Assembly (NCBI GenBank): GCA_047972995.1
Contig: JBKEBD010000003.1
Span: 30,806-94,805 of the forward strand
Direction: 5' to 3'
Source of the DNA: JBKEDC01 sp047972995
GTDB taxonomy: Bacteria > Bacteroidota > Bacteroidia > Bacteroidales > Prolixibacteraceae
Length of the DNA: 64,000 nt
The notes beneath the pieces were generated by a model, which was not told the DNA's origin, did not search any database, and saw only the letters and a program-made list of their open reading frames with translations. Shown here piece by piece: positions 26,648 through 35,646 of the stretch (position 1 is the stretch's first letter; each line of letters begins with the position of its first letter). The position numbers were made by a program, and so were the translations under genes.

Positions 26648-29257
26648 ATGAGCACAAAATCTAAAGTCAAAGCTACAAAATCACCGAATAAAATAATCGC
26701 CTTTTTCAAAAGCAACAAACTTCGATATTCCTTGGTTGTTACCTTGTCGGTAATTGCAATTTATTTACTTGTAGCATTCTCTTCATTCTTATTTACAGGA
26801 GCGTTCGACCAAAGCAAACTTCATGTTTCTACCGAACAACTGCTAGAAAATCCAGAATTGGGAGTGCAGAATAATGCAGGACAAACAGGTGCTAATTTGA
26901 GTTATTTGTTCATAAATCAAGGCTTTGGTATTGCCTCGTTCTTGTTTATTTTCATCATTACGGTGATTGTGTTTCAACTCCTCCGACTTCACTTTTTCAA
27001 TTACTGGAAAAGCATTTTCTTGAGTCTTTGGGGTATTTTCTGGTTATCTACATTCCTCGGATTGGTTACTCCTTACGCCCACGATGGTTTCCATATTGCC
27101 GGCTCTACCGGTTTGTATATGGCTAATGTAATGTGTGCCAAATTTGGTTTTCCGGGCTCGCTCATTATTCTTTTAGGACTATTGGTTATCACGCTCATTT
27201 TGGCTTTCGACCAATTCATTCCGTGGGTAGGCAAGCTCAAAAGAACCCTATTCCCCGAGAAAAAAGCTTCAAATTTTAAAACAAAAACAACGGCTACTCA
27301 TCGCAATTTAGCATCTATGGCGGAAGACGATGAGGAGGAAGAATACGAGTCTAATCAATCGCAGGAAGAGGAAGTGGGTGAATTTAACGAGTTCGAAAAA
27401 GATGAAGAAAAAGAAACTCTTGAAGAAGAACATATTGATATAGATCAGCTTGATTTAGATGATGATAAAATATTGGAAGTGACAGAAGAAGACGTTACAA
27501 TATTCGAGCTAGAAAACGACGAAGAGGAAGAAATTGATGAAGATGATGATGAGGAGGAGGAAGAAACCCCTGAAATTTATCAAACTCCGGCACCTACGCC
27601 CACTCCTAAGGCAATGCCGGAAAGTCCGATTGCAGCACCTACAGCACCTACAGAAACTGAAATTCCAGCTAATGGCGACGATCTAGGTATTATAGTAGAA
27701 AAGAAAAGCGAAGAAGAAGTGGTTACTGCCAATGCCTCTGTGGCAAATTTAAATGAGGCTTACGACCCTACGCTAGATCTTTCAAATTACAAATTCCCCA
27801 CCATCGACTTACTAGAAGAACACCAAGGCGAAAAACACGATGTAAGCGAAGAAGAATTGGTAGAGAACAAGAATAAAATTGTGGAAACACTCCGCCATTA
27901 TAAAATTGAGATTGTTAAAATTAGAGCTACCATCGGACCAACAATCACGCTCTACGAAATTGTGCCTGCTCCGGGAACTCGTGTAAATAAAATAAAGAAC
28001 CTAGAAGACGACATTGCTCTAAGCTTAGCTGCTTTGGGTGTGCGTATTATTGCTCCTATTCCGGGTAAAGGCACTATTGGTATTGAGGTGCCAAACAAAA
28101 AGCCTGAAATTGTGTCGATGCGCTCGATTGTGGCATCGAAAAAATTTCAAGAAAGCAAGGCGGAACTGCCTGTGGTAATGGGAAAAACAATCACCAACGA
28201 AACTTTCGTATTCGACCTAACCAAGATGCCTCACTTGCTGGTGGCAGGTGCAACAGGTCAGGGTAAATCGGTAGGTTTGAACGCCATCATTACTTCCCTA
28301 CTTTACAAAAAACACCCATCGCAATTAAAAATGGTGATGGTTGACCCTAAAATGGTCGAATTGAACATTTATGGCGTGATTGAAAAGCACTTCCTCGCCA
28401 AGCTTCCCGATGCCGACAAACCCATCATTACCGATGTGGACAAGGTGAAAAATACCCTTAATTCGCTTACCATTGAGATGGACGAACGATATAAATTGCT
28501 CATGAAAGCCAATGCGAGAAATATTAAGGAGTATAACACCAAATTTACCGCTCGCCGATTAAATCCTAATAACGGGCACAAATATCTCCCTTATATTGTG
28601 GTGGTGGTAGATGAGTTTGCTGATTTGATTATGACTGCCGGCAAGGAAATCGAAACTCCAATTGCACGTATTGCGCAAAAGGCTCGTGCTGTGGGTATCC
28701 ACATGATTATTGCTACTCAACGACCATCGACCAACATTATCACGGGGGTTATTAAAGCTAACTTCCCCGGGCGTGTGGCATTCCGTGTGGCATCGATGAT
28801 TGACTCGCGCACCATATTAGATACTCCGGGGGCAAACCAATTGATTGGTAAGGGCGATATGCTCTTTATGCAAGGTAGCGATATGACTCGTTTGCAATGT
28901 GCCTTTGTTGATACCCCCGAGGTGGAACGTGTGTGTGAATTTATTTCCGACCAACAGGGATACCCCACTGCGTTTTTGCTTCCAGAATATGTGCCTGAAA
29001 GCGATGGTAGCGGAATAGATCTTGATTTAAATCAGAAAGATGAGCTCTTTGAAGACGTAGCGCGCATGGTAGTTTCTAACCAAATGGGCTCTACTTCTAT
29101 GATTCAGCGCAAATTCTCCATCGGATATAACCGTGCTGGGCGATTGATGGATCAGCTAGAAGCCGCTGGTGTAGTTGGTCCGAGCGAAGGAAGCAAACCT
29201 CGCCAAGTGCTCATGCAAGATGATTATGCCTTAGAACAGTTGCTCAACAACTTATAG
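26648..29257 (+). CDS. ftsK: DNA translocase FtsK/SpoIIIE
   Basis: 869 residues from the ATG at 26648. Four membrane spans fill the first 190 residues. A very acidic linker with long Glu/Asp runs and a Pro-rich stretch (about 220-330) follows, then the motor: Walker A GATGQGKSVGLN (about 532-543), Walker B VVVVDEFADLI, and a C-terminal winged-helix gamma domain (FSIGYNRAGRLMDQLEAAGVVG). It pumps chromosome ends through the closing septum toward dif and activates XerCD. It is 10 bp from the Crp/Fnr gene on the same strand. Confidence 0.95.
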   Translation: MSTKSKVKATKSPNKIIAFFKSNKLRYSLVVTLSVIAIYLLVAFSSFLFTGAFDQSKLHVSTEQLLENPELGVQNNAGQTGANLSYLFINQGFGIASFLFIFIITVIVFQLLRLHFFNYWKSIFLSLWGIFWLSTFLGLVTPYAHDGFHIAGSTGLYMANVMCAKFGFPGSLIILLGLLVITLILAFDQFIPWVGKLKRTLFPEKKASNFKTKTTATHRNLASMAEDDEEEEYESNQSQEEEVGEFNEFEKDEEKETLEEEHIDIDQLDLDDDKILEVTEEDVTIFELENDEEEEIDEDDDEEEEETPEIYQTPAPTPTPKAMPESPIAAPTAPTETEIPANGDDLGIIVEKKSEEEVVTANASVANLNEAYDPTLDLSNYKFPTIDLLEEHQGEKHDVSEEELVENKNKIVETLRHYKIEIVKIRATIGPTITLYEIVPAPGTRVNKIKNLEDDIALSLAALGVRIIAPIPGKGTIGIEVPNKKPEIVSMRSIVASKKFQESKAELPVVMGKTITNETFVFDLTKMPHLLVAGATGQGKSVGLNAIITSLLYKKHPSQLKMVMVDPKMVELNIYGVIEKHFLAKLPDADKPIITDVDKVKNTLNSLTIEMDERYKLLMKANARNIKEYNTKFTARRLNPNNGHKYLPYIVVVVDEFADLIMTAGKEIETPIARIAQKARAVGIHMIIATQRPSTNIITGVIKANFPGRVAFRVASMIDSRTILDTPGANQLIGKGDMLFMQGSDMTRLQCAFVDTPEVERVCEFISDQQGYPTAFLLPEYVPESDGSGIDLDLNQKDELFEDVARMVVSNQMGSTSMIQRKFSIGYNRAGRLMDQLEAAGVVGPSEGSKPRQVLMQDDYALEQLLNNL

Positions 29258-29267
29258 TTCAAAAACC

Positions 29268-29828
29268 ATGATTGATTATCTAAAATCGAAAGCTAACATC
29301 AACTTGCAAAGCGTAGAAGTTCTGCGTTCGTTCATCAAAACAACAGCACGCCTAAAGGGTGAACTGTTGTTTGAACAGGGCAAGCTCTGCGACCGAATAT
29401 TCTTCATAAAGGAGGGATTCGCTCGCATATACTATATTAGTGAAGATGGCAAAGATATCACTGAATTGTTTGTGCCGCAAAAGAACTACTCTACCCCCAT
29501 GAGTAGCTTCATTCCGGGAGAAATCTCACAAGTTTCATGCGAATTGCTTGAAGATTCCATCGTGTCGGAACTCACACAAAAAGACCTCAACGTTTTAGTG
29601 AACTACGACCATGAACTTTCGAAAGTAGCCTTTTCGGCACTCCGTGAAATCACCTCGCTCACCATTCAACTAATTCGCAACCTGAAATTTCTATCAGCAA
29701 AAGAAAAGTATGATGCCTTGATTGCTCAAACTCCCAACATCTTTCAGCGAGTGCCCGCCGTACACATTGCTTCCTACCTCGGAACAACTCCCGAAACCCT
29801 TTCGCGCATTCGTGCAGAAAAGGAGTAA
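29268..29828 (+). CDS. Crp/Fnr-family transcription regulator
   Basis: 186 residues: a cyclic-nucleotide-binding-type beta roll (about 15-120; GELLFEQGKLCDRIFFIKEG), a dimer helix, and a winged helix at the end. The recognition helix reads PETLSRIRAEKE (175-186); Glu176, Ser179 and Arg180 give the E--SR pattern that in E. coli FNR reads TTGAT half sites. There is no N-terminal cysteine cluster, so it is not an iron-sulfur FNR; the signal is unknown. The next operon's promoter contains a TTGAT-N4-ATCAA box, a likely target. It may be co-transcribed with ftsK (10-bp gap). Confidence 0.88.
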   Translation: MIDYLKSKANINLQSVEVLRSFIKTTARLKGELLFEQGKLCDRIFFIKEGFARIYYISEDGKDITELFVPQKNYSTPMSSFIPGEISQVSCELLEDSIVSELTQKDLNVLVNYDHELSKVAFSALREITSLTIQLIRNLKFLSAKEKYDALIAQTPNIFQRVPAVHIASYLGTTPETLSRIRAEKE

Positions 29829-29878
29829 GCCTCCTAAAAATGCGAAATTAACATTTCTTCACGCTTTAAGCTTCATTT

Positions 29879-29912
29879 CTTGATTTCCATCAAGTGGTTT
29901 AGCATACATTTG
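29879..29912 (+). promoter_or_regulatory. Promoter of the RND operon with an FNR-type operator
   Basis: CTTGAT-TTCC-ATCAAG (29879-29894) is a perfect FNR-type palindrome, followed by the -7 element TACATTTG (29905-29912). The palindrome covers the place where the -33 element should be (its TTG is at 29880-29882), which favours repression by a bound regulator. Confidence 0.65.
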
Positions 29913-29948
29913 CAACATCTTTGCCTATGAGAAAAATATAGCACAAAG

Positions 29949-30965
29949 ATGAAAAACTTTCATTTCCTTCTAGCGGTATTCGTTTGTGCATTGGCATCAT
30001 GCAGCCAGGCACCAAGCGAGAGAAAAGAATCACCAATCAGCGTTGAAATCATTGCGCCAATGCGCAGCAGTGAGGGCAAAACCATCAAACTCAGTGGCAA
30101 CATCGAGCCGAATGAAACGGTGCGTATGGGCTTCCTCGTGGCAGGTAAGATTGAGCACATAAGCACCAACGAGGGCGAGTTCATTGAAAAAGGGAAGCTG
30201 CTCGCTTGCGTAGAAAGTGAAAGCTATACGCATGGTTTAACCATGGCTCGTGCGCAAGAACACCAAATGCAAGACGATTTCAAGCGTGTGAAAGAACTCT
30301 ACGAGCGCAAGAGCATTGCCGAGAGCGAATACATTAAGGTGCAAAACGGGCTGGCAGCCGCCACCGCGCAAGCCGAGCTGCAACAAAAGCAACTCGACGA
30401 CACGAAGCTCTATGCCCCCATCAGCGGCATTTTGCTGAAACGTGGCGTGGAGAAAGGCGAAGTCATCGACAAGGGACTTCCGCTCTTTGCGCTTGCCGAT
30501 GTGTGTCGGGTGAAAGTGGCTGTGGCAGTGCCTGAACAAGAGATAGCCCTGTTGAAATTGGGCAATGCTGCGCAAGTCAAAGTGCCTGCACTTCAGAAAA
30601 GCTATGCTGGAACTATCTGCGAAATTGGCGCACTTGCCGATGGAGCCACTCGCTCCTATACGGTGAAAGTAGCGGTGGACAATGCCGCATGTGAACTGCA
30701 AATCGGCATGATGGCAGATGTGCAGCTCGACACCGAGCTGCATGACTCCACACTCAGCCTGCCGGTGCATTGCATTCAGAAATCGGCTAGCAATGAATAC
30801 TATATTTATATAGCCAAAGAAGGCAAAGCCTTCCGCAAACTTGTTTCTATTAATGAACTGGTAGGCAATCAGCTCGAAATTACCGAAGGCATACAGCCCG
30901 ACGATAAGGTCATCAGCTCTAAACTTTCTGAAATCAACAACGGAACTCTAATCACCAATAATTAA
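29949..30965 (+). CDS. RND efflux periplasmic adaptor (membrane fusion protein), lipoprotein
   Basis: 338 residues. Lipoprotein signal with lipid-attachment Cys18 (ALASC). Lipoyl-type half motifs are GFLVAGKIEHISTNEGEFIEKGKLLACVES and DTKLYAPISGILLKRGVEKGEVIDKG (each shortened in length relative to the full motif region), with an alpha-helical hairpin between them (about 95-145) and a beta-barrel domain after. It links the inner-membrane pump to the TolC channel. First gene of the operon adaptor - pump - channel, all on the plus strand. The G+C content and codon choice differ from flanking genes. Confidence 0.92.
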   Translation: MKNFHFLLAVFVCALASCSQAPSERKESPISVEIIAPMRSSEGKTIKLSGNIEPNETVRMGFLVAGKIEHISTNEGEFIEKGKLLACVESESYTHGLTMARAQEHQMQDDFKRVKELYERKSIAESEYIKVQNGLAAATAQAELQQKQLDDTKLYAPISGILLKRGVEKGEVIDKGLPLFALADVCRVKVAVAVPEQEIALLKLGNAAQVKVPALQKSYAGTICEIGALADGATRSYTVKVAVDNAACELQIGMMADVQLDTELHDSTLSLPVHCIQKSASNEYYIYIAKEGKAFRKLVSINELVGNQLEITEGIQPDDKVISSKLSEINNGTLITNN

Positions 30966-30980
30966 ACCCATGCCTTTCAC

Positions 30981-31010
30981 GCTCCCCTCTCTGGGGAGTT
31001 GGAGGGGGCT
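30981..31010 (+). repeat. G/C-rich palindromic repeat, copy 1
   Basis: CTCCCCTCTCTGGGGAG followed by TTGGAGGGGGCT, between the adaptor and pump genes. Same unit as 34060-34091 (inverted) and 34190-34221. Confidence 0.8.
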
Positions 31011-31022
31011 AATTTTACAGCC

Positions 31023-34000
31023 ATGAACCTCATTAAAGAATCCATTCGAAACGGACAAATCACCCTGACCATCGTCTGCATGGTCATCATCTATGGTGTC
31101 TTTGCCTTGCTGCACATGCCTCGTCGCGAAGACCCGAAGATAGTCATCAACGAGGGACTTGTGGTCGCCTATTATCCCGGAGCCAATGCCGAGCAAGTGG
31201 AAGCGCAGCTCACCACAAAGATTGAGGACTATCTTTTCCAATTCGATGAAGTGAAGAAAAGTTCCACCTACACTCGCTCCTATGACGGCATGATGATTGC
31301 GAATGTGATGCTGGAAGACCGAGTAAAAAACAATGACATATTTTGGAATCAACTGCGCCACGAATTGCTTGTGGCGAAGGTGCTCGACCTGCCCGACGGT
31401 GTGGTTGGACCGATTGTTAACTCCAACTTTGGCGACACCGAGGCGATGCTCATCAGTATTTCTTCCGAAGATGAAAGCTACACCCAACTCTATGCCTATG
31501 TGCAGAAGCTCAACGATGAAGTGCGCAAAATCGGGGCCACCTCGAAGCTCACCGTCATTGGCGACCAAGCGCAGCAAATTGCCGTGCGTTTCAATTCGAA
31601 GAAACTGGCGCAATATGATGTGAGCCTCCAACAAGTGGTGGCGGTGCTTTCATCGCAAAACACGCTCACGAGCGCCGGCTCTATCGAGAGCGACCTCATC
31701 AACAGCGCCATTCACATCAGCGGACACTATAATAGCATCACCGAATTAGAGAATCAGATTGTGAGCATTTCGCCCGAAGGGCATGAACTGCGCCTGCGCG
31801 ACATTGCCGAGGTGAAACGAAGCTACATCGACCCGAAAAAGACTGTGGAGGTGAACGGCACCAAGGCTGTGCTGCTCGCCATTCAGATGAACGAGGGAAA
31901 CAACATTGTGGAATATGGCAAAGAAGTGGACAGGGCGATTGCTCGCACCAAGGCGCAAATGCCTAGCGATGTGCATATCAACGTGGTGTTCACCCAACCT
32001 CAATTGGTGAAAAATGCGGTGAATCATTTCATGAGTGAATTTTTGATCGCCATCATAGCGGTGATTATTGTCATCATGCTTTTACTTCCCTTCAACATTG
32101 CCGCCGTGGCAGCCACTTCCATACCGATCACGATTGCCATCACGTTCGCCATCTTGGAAGCCATTGAGGTGGAGCTGCATCAAGTGTCGCTAGCAGCACT
32201 AATTGTGGTGCTAGGCTTGGTGGTTGACGATGCCATTGTGGTGGCCGATAACTATGTGGATCTGCTCGACCGTGGGGTGAAACGTCAGGTGGCAGCTTGG
32301 CGAAGTGCCAGCGATTTGATTGTCCCTGTGCTCACCGCCACCATCACCATCATTGCCGCCTTCTTGCCCATTGCGAGCATCAGCGGAGTGATTGGCGAAT
32401 TTATCCACGACTTGCCCATCACGGTGAGTGTGGCATTGGCGGTGTCCTTTGTGGTGTCGATGCTGCTCACCCCCATGCTCTGCCACCTCTACATCAAAAA
32501 AGGACTTCATCAGCAAGGTAAAAAGCAGCGCAAATCCCTGCTCGACTATATGCAGCAATACTACGAGCGAGTGCTTTCGTGGTGCATCAGGCACACCAAA
32601 ACCACCATTACTTTTTCGCTGTTCACCATCGTTCTGGCTGTCCTCGTGTTTCGGTTTGGGGTGAAACAGCAGTTCTTCCCCTATGCCGAGCGCAATCAGT
32701 TTGTGGTGGAACTTCGTATGCCCACAGGCACTAAATATACGCAGACCGAAGCTGCCATTAAGCAGCTCGAATCGGTGATTAGTGCCGATGAACGCGTAAC
32801 GAGCTATGTTTCCTTCATGGGACAAAGTTCGCCTCGTGTGTACTATAATTTTGCGCCCATTTTCCCCAGCGAAAATTTCGCCCAAATTTTGGTGAACACG
32901 GTGGACAATGACGCTACCGAAACATTGGCGGCTGAACTCACCGAACATTTCCACAACTTCTTAGCCGAAGGCAAGGTGGAAGTGAAACTCATGATGCAAG
33001 GACAACCGCAGACCTCGCCCGTGGAAGTGCAAATTTATGGCGACGACCTGCATCGCTTGAAAGAAATTGGCAAAGAGGTAGAAGCGATCTTCAAAGCTAA
33101 TCCGCACAGCAAGCTCGTGAAACAAGATTTCAACGAAGATTACTTCACCCTGAGTGTGAACTTGAAAAACGAGGCTAGCCGATTGGGTTTCACCACCGAG
33201 AGTGTGGCGAAACAACTCTACATTGCCACCCATGGTGCCGTTGTGGGCAGAATCTACGAAGGACAAAATGCGGTGGGCATCAACCTACGCATGGAGCAAA
33301 GCGAGCGCGAGAACATTGAAGCCCTCGGCGATATTTATATTGAATCGCCCATCACGAAGCAAAACGTGCCTTTGCGCCAAATTGCCTCGCTTGAACCCGA
33401 ATGGTTCACTGGGCAGATTGTGCGTCGCAATGGAGTGAGATGCCTCACCATTGGGAGCGATGCCGAAGGTGTTTACCCCTCGGTGCTGCAAGCTGAGATT
33501 GAACCGCTCGTGGCACAACTCGACTTGCCTACTGGCTATTTCATTGACTATGGCGGCGAGCATAGCAACAAAGCCGAAATCATGGGTATGCTTGCTAGAG
33601 CCTTATCGCTCAGCTTGGTTTTCATCTTCTTGATTATCCTTTTTCAATTCAAACAGATGAAAAAAGTGCTTCTGATTATCTCGTCGATACCGCTTGCCAT
33701 GCTTGGCGCGATGCTCGGTTTGAGCATCACAGGCAACCCCTTTGGCTTCACCGCCATGATGGGAGTCATCAGCCTTTCGGGCATCGTGGTGCGCAATGCC
33801 ATCATCTTGATGGAGCACGCCGATGAACTTGTGAAACAAGGCATGGGCGCACGTGCTGCAGCCATCGAATCAGCCAAACGCCGTTTGCGTCCCATCTTCC
33901 TCACCACCGCCTCGGCAGCCATTGGGGTCATCCCGATGATTGTGTCAGGCTCATCATTGTGGGGTCCTTTGGCTTCGGTCATCGCCTTTGGCGTGGTGTG

Positions 34001-34061
34001 GAGCATGCTCATGACTTTGCTCACTATTCCGGTGCTATATTCAATTAAGAAAAAACCATAG
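31023..34061 (+). CDS. RND efflux pump, inner-membrane transporter (AcrB/MexB superfamily)
   Basis: 1012 residues from the ATG at 31023 (MNLIKESIRNGQITLTIV); an in-frame start eight codons earlier lies next to the repeat and is unlikely. Twelve membrane spans in two halves with two large periplasmic loops. The proton-relay Asp pair is in LGLVVDDAIVVADNY (TM4). Second-half signatures include MMGVISLSGIVVRNAIILMEH and RLRPIFLTTASAAIGVIPM. It exports drugs or other amphiphiles using the proton gradient; the substrate is not predictable. HAE-type rather than heavy-metal type, as no metal-binding Met cluster is evident. Confidence 0.93.
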   Translation: MNLIKESIRNGQITLTIVCMVIIYGVFALLHMPRREDPKIVINEGLVVAYYPGANAEQVEAQLTTKIEDYLFQFDEVKKSSTYTRSYDGMMIANVMLEDRVKNNDIFWNQLRHELLVAKVLDLPDGVVGPIVNSNFGDTEAMLISISSEDESYTQLYAYVQKLNDEVRKIGATSKLTVIGDQAQQIAVRFNSKKLAQYDVSLQQVVAVLSSQNTLTSAGSIESDLINSAIHISGHYNSITELENQIVSISPEGHELRLRDIAEVKRSYIDPKKTVEVNGTKAVLLAIQMNEGNNIVEYGKEVDRAIARTKAQMPSDVHINVVFTQPQLVKNAVNHFMSEFLIAIIAVIIVIMLLLPFNIAAVAATSIPITIAITFAILEAIEVELHQVSLAALIVVLGLVVDDAIVVADNYVDLLDRGVKRQVAAWRSASDLIVPVLTATITIIAAFLPIASISGVIGEFIHDLPITVSVALAVSFVVSMLLTPMLCHLYIKKGLHQQGKKQRKSLLDYMQQYYERVLSWCIRHTKTTITFSLFTIVLAVLVFRFGVKQQFFPYAERNQFVVELRMPTGTKYTQTEAAIKQLESVISADERVTSYVSFMGQSSPRVYYNFAPIFPSENFAQILVNTVDNDATETLAAELTEHFHNFLAEGKVEVKLMMQGQPQTSPVEVQIYGDDLHRLKEIGKEVEAIFKANPHSKLVKQDFNEDYFTLSVNLKNEASRLGFTTESVAKQLYIATHGAVVGRIYEGQNAVGINLRMEQSERENIEALGDIYIESPITKQNVPLRQIASLEPEWFTGQIVRRNGVRCLTIGSDAEGVYPSVLQAEIEPLVAQLDLPTGYFIDYGGEHSNKAEIMGMLARALSLSLVFIFLIILFQFKQMKKVLLIISSIPLAMLGAMLGLSITGNPFGFTAMMGVISLSGIVVRNAIILMEHADELVKQGMGARAAAIESAKRRLRPIFLTTASAAIGVIPMIVSGSSLWGPLASVIAFGVVWSMLMTLLTIPVLYSIKKKP

Positions 34062-34091
34062 CCCCCTCTAGCTCCCCCGAAGGGGGGGGAG
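34060..34091 (-). repeat. G/C-rich palindromic repeat, copy 2 (inverted)
   Basis: AGCCCCCTCTAGCTCCCCC followed by GAAGGGGGGGGAG. It begins within the last codon of the pump gene, so it supplies the A of the TAG-TAA region, and fills the gap before the TolC gene. Confidence 0.78.
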
Positions 34092-34139
34092 AACAGAACC
34101 AGAGAGCTACAAACAACAAAATAAAGAACTAAACAAGAT

Positions 34140-35543
34140 ATGGAGGTAAGTATGAAAGTAAGTCTAAGAAATAACAACCTAGTGTCTTTACCCTCCCCCC
34201 GCGGGGGAGTTGGAGGGGGCTTGTTTTTAATTTTACTGCTTCTTCTCTCATCGGGAAGCTATGCGCAAGAAATATTGACTTTGGAACGCACACGGCAGTT
34301 GGCACTCGAAAATGAAGATGACGTGAAGATTGCCGAACACAGCCTTCAGCAACAAGAATTGCAGAAGAAAGTGGCCGCCACTTACTATCTGCCCTCGGTG
34401 TCGGCCATGGGCGGTGCCACCTATCAAGCAAACGATATTCACGAAGAAATGAATATCAATGTGGAAATTCCCGCAGCCTTGGGCTTACCCATCTCCAGCT
34501 TGCAGTCGAACATTCCGCTGAACATCAGTATGAATGGTGCTTACCTTGCGGGCATTCAAATCAATCAGACCATCTATGCGGGTGGCAAGGTGCGTTCGTC
34601 GAACCAAATGGCGGAATTGGGCGTGAAGATTGCCGAAGAAAACAAGCGCATGAAGCAGGTGAACACCATTGTGGAAGCCGACCAAGCCTATTGGACATTT
34701 GTGGCGGTGCAATCGAAAGTGAAGCTTGCCCAAAAGAACCTCGCTCTGCTAGATGCCCTTATGAAACGAGTGGGCGATAGCTACGAAGTGGGCTACACCA
34801 ATCAGAACGACCTGCTGAAAGTGAAGGTAAAATACAATCAGGCGAAGCTCGATTTGCAGCGAGCGCAAAACGGTTTGGAACTCACCCGCATGTCGCTTTG
34901 CCGCATCACGGGTTTTGCACTCGACACGCCACTCGAAACCGACAGCACGCTGCTCATCAGCGCAGAGCTTCGGAGCGAATTGCAACAGGAAGATGTGAGC
35001 CTTCGCCCCGAATATCAACTACTTGAAAAACAAGTGCAGCTTGCCGACCGCAAAATCAAAAACACCCGTGCCGACTATCTTCCCCAACTGGGCGTGACTG
35101 CCAACTACAGCACTTGGAGCGGTGTGGACTTCAACAGCATAGACTTGAGCAACACAGGGTTTTCAGCCCTTGCGATGCTCAAAATACCGATTTTCAACTG
35201 GGGACGCGGACACAAAGAGATTCAAATGGCGGAGCTCGACAAGGAAATGCGAAGTGCTGAGCTGAACAAGAACACCCAGCTCATGCAGCTCGAAATGAGC
35301 AAAGCACGCTTTGAGCTCGAAGAGGCAGCACTCACCATCACGATGTGTGAAGAAAATTTGGTTCAAACAGAAGAAAACCAACGTGTAAGCACCGACAGCT
35401 ACGAATTGGGCAAGGAAGCCATCACCGATTTGCTCGTGGCGCAAACTCAACGGCAGCAAGCCGAAAACGAATTATTGGAAGCTCAAATTAACTTCAAGTT
35501 GGCTGAAACAGAGTATTTGCGAACGGTGGCTAGATTACAGTAA
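34140..35543 (+). CDS. TolC-family outer-membrane efflux channel
   Basis: 467 residues from the ATG at 34140 (a second ATG lies four codons later). The signal peptide is odd: residues 17-27 (LPSPRGGVGGG) are encoded by the same G/C-rich repeat seen between the other genes of this operon, directly before the hydrophobic core LFLILLLLLSSGSYAQ. The mature part begins EILTLERTRQLALENEDDVKIAEHSL and shows the two OEP repeats with long coiled-coil helices and NWGRGHKEIQMAEL. It forms a trimeric channel for the RND pump encoded upstream. Confidence 0.92.
   Translation: MEVSMKVSLRNNNLVSLPSPRGGVGGGLFLILLLLLSSGSYAQEILTLERTRQLALENEDDVKIAEHSLQQQELQKKVAATYYLPSVSAMGGATYQANDIHEEMNINVEIPAALGLPISSLQSNIPLNISMNGAYLAGIQINQTIYAGGKVRSSNQMAELGVKIAEENKRMKQVNTIVEADQAYWTFVAVQSKVKLAQKNLALLDALMKRVGDSYEVGYTNQNDLLKVKVKYNQAKLDLQRAQNGLELTRMSLCRITGFALDTPLETDSTLLISAELRSELQQEDVSLRPEYQLLEKQVQLADRKIKNTRADYLPQLGVTANYSTWSGVDFNSIDLSNTGFSALAMLKIPIFNWGRGHKEIQMAELDKEMRSAELNKNTQLMQLEMSKARFELEEAALTITMCEENLVQTEENQRVSTDSYELGKEAITDLLVAQTQRQQAENELLEAQINFKLAETEYLRTVARLQ
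34190..34221 (+). repeat. G/C-rich palindromic repeat, copy 3, inside the TolC signal sequence
   Basis: CCCTCCCCCCGCGGGGGAG followed by TTGGAGGGGGCT; it is in frame and open, so it is translated. Confidence 0.82.
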
Positions 35544-35602
35544 TTCAACACTAAATCCAGTTATAATATCTTAATGCACTTTTCTTTTGATATATAATTC
35601 TT

Positions 35603-35610
35603 TATATTTG
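35603..35610 (+). promoter_or_regulatory. -7 element upstream of lolA
   Basis: TATATTTG, 36 bp before the ATG. A TTTTG lies at 35585-35589 but with a shorter spacer (13 nt) than the usual 19. Confidence 0.6.
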
Positions 35611-35646
35611 TTCCCTTAATTACAAAGAAGCATCTTAGAATTCATT

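Noticed and set aside
32211..32954. 247-residue minus-strand frame opposite the RND pump
   Set aside because: His-rich antisense frame typical of the reverse strand of a G+C-rich coding region; the plus-strand pump explains the sequence fully.
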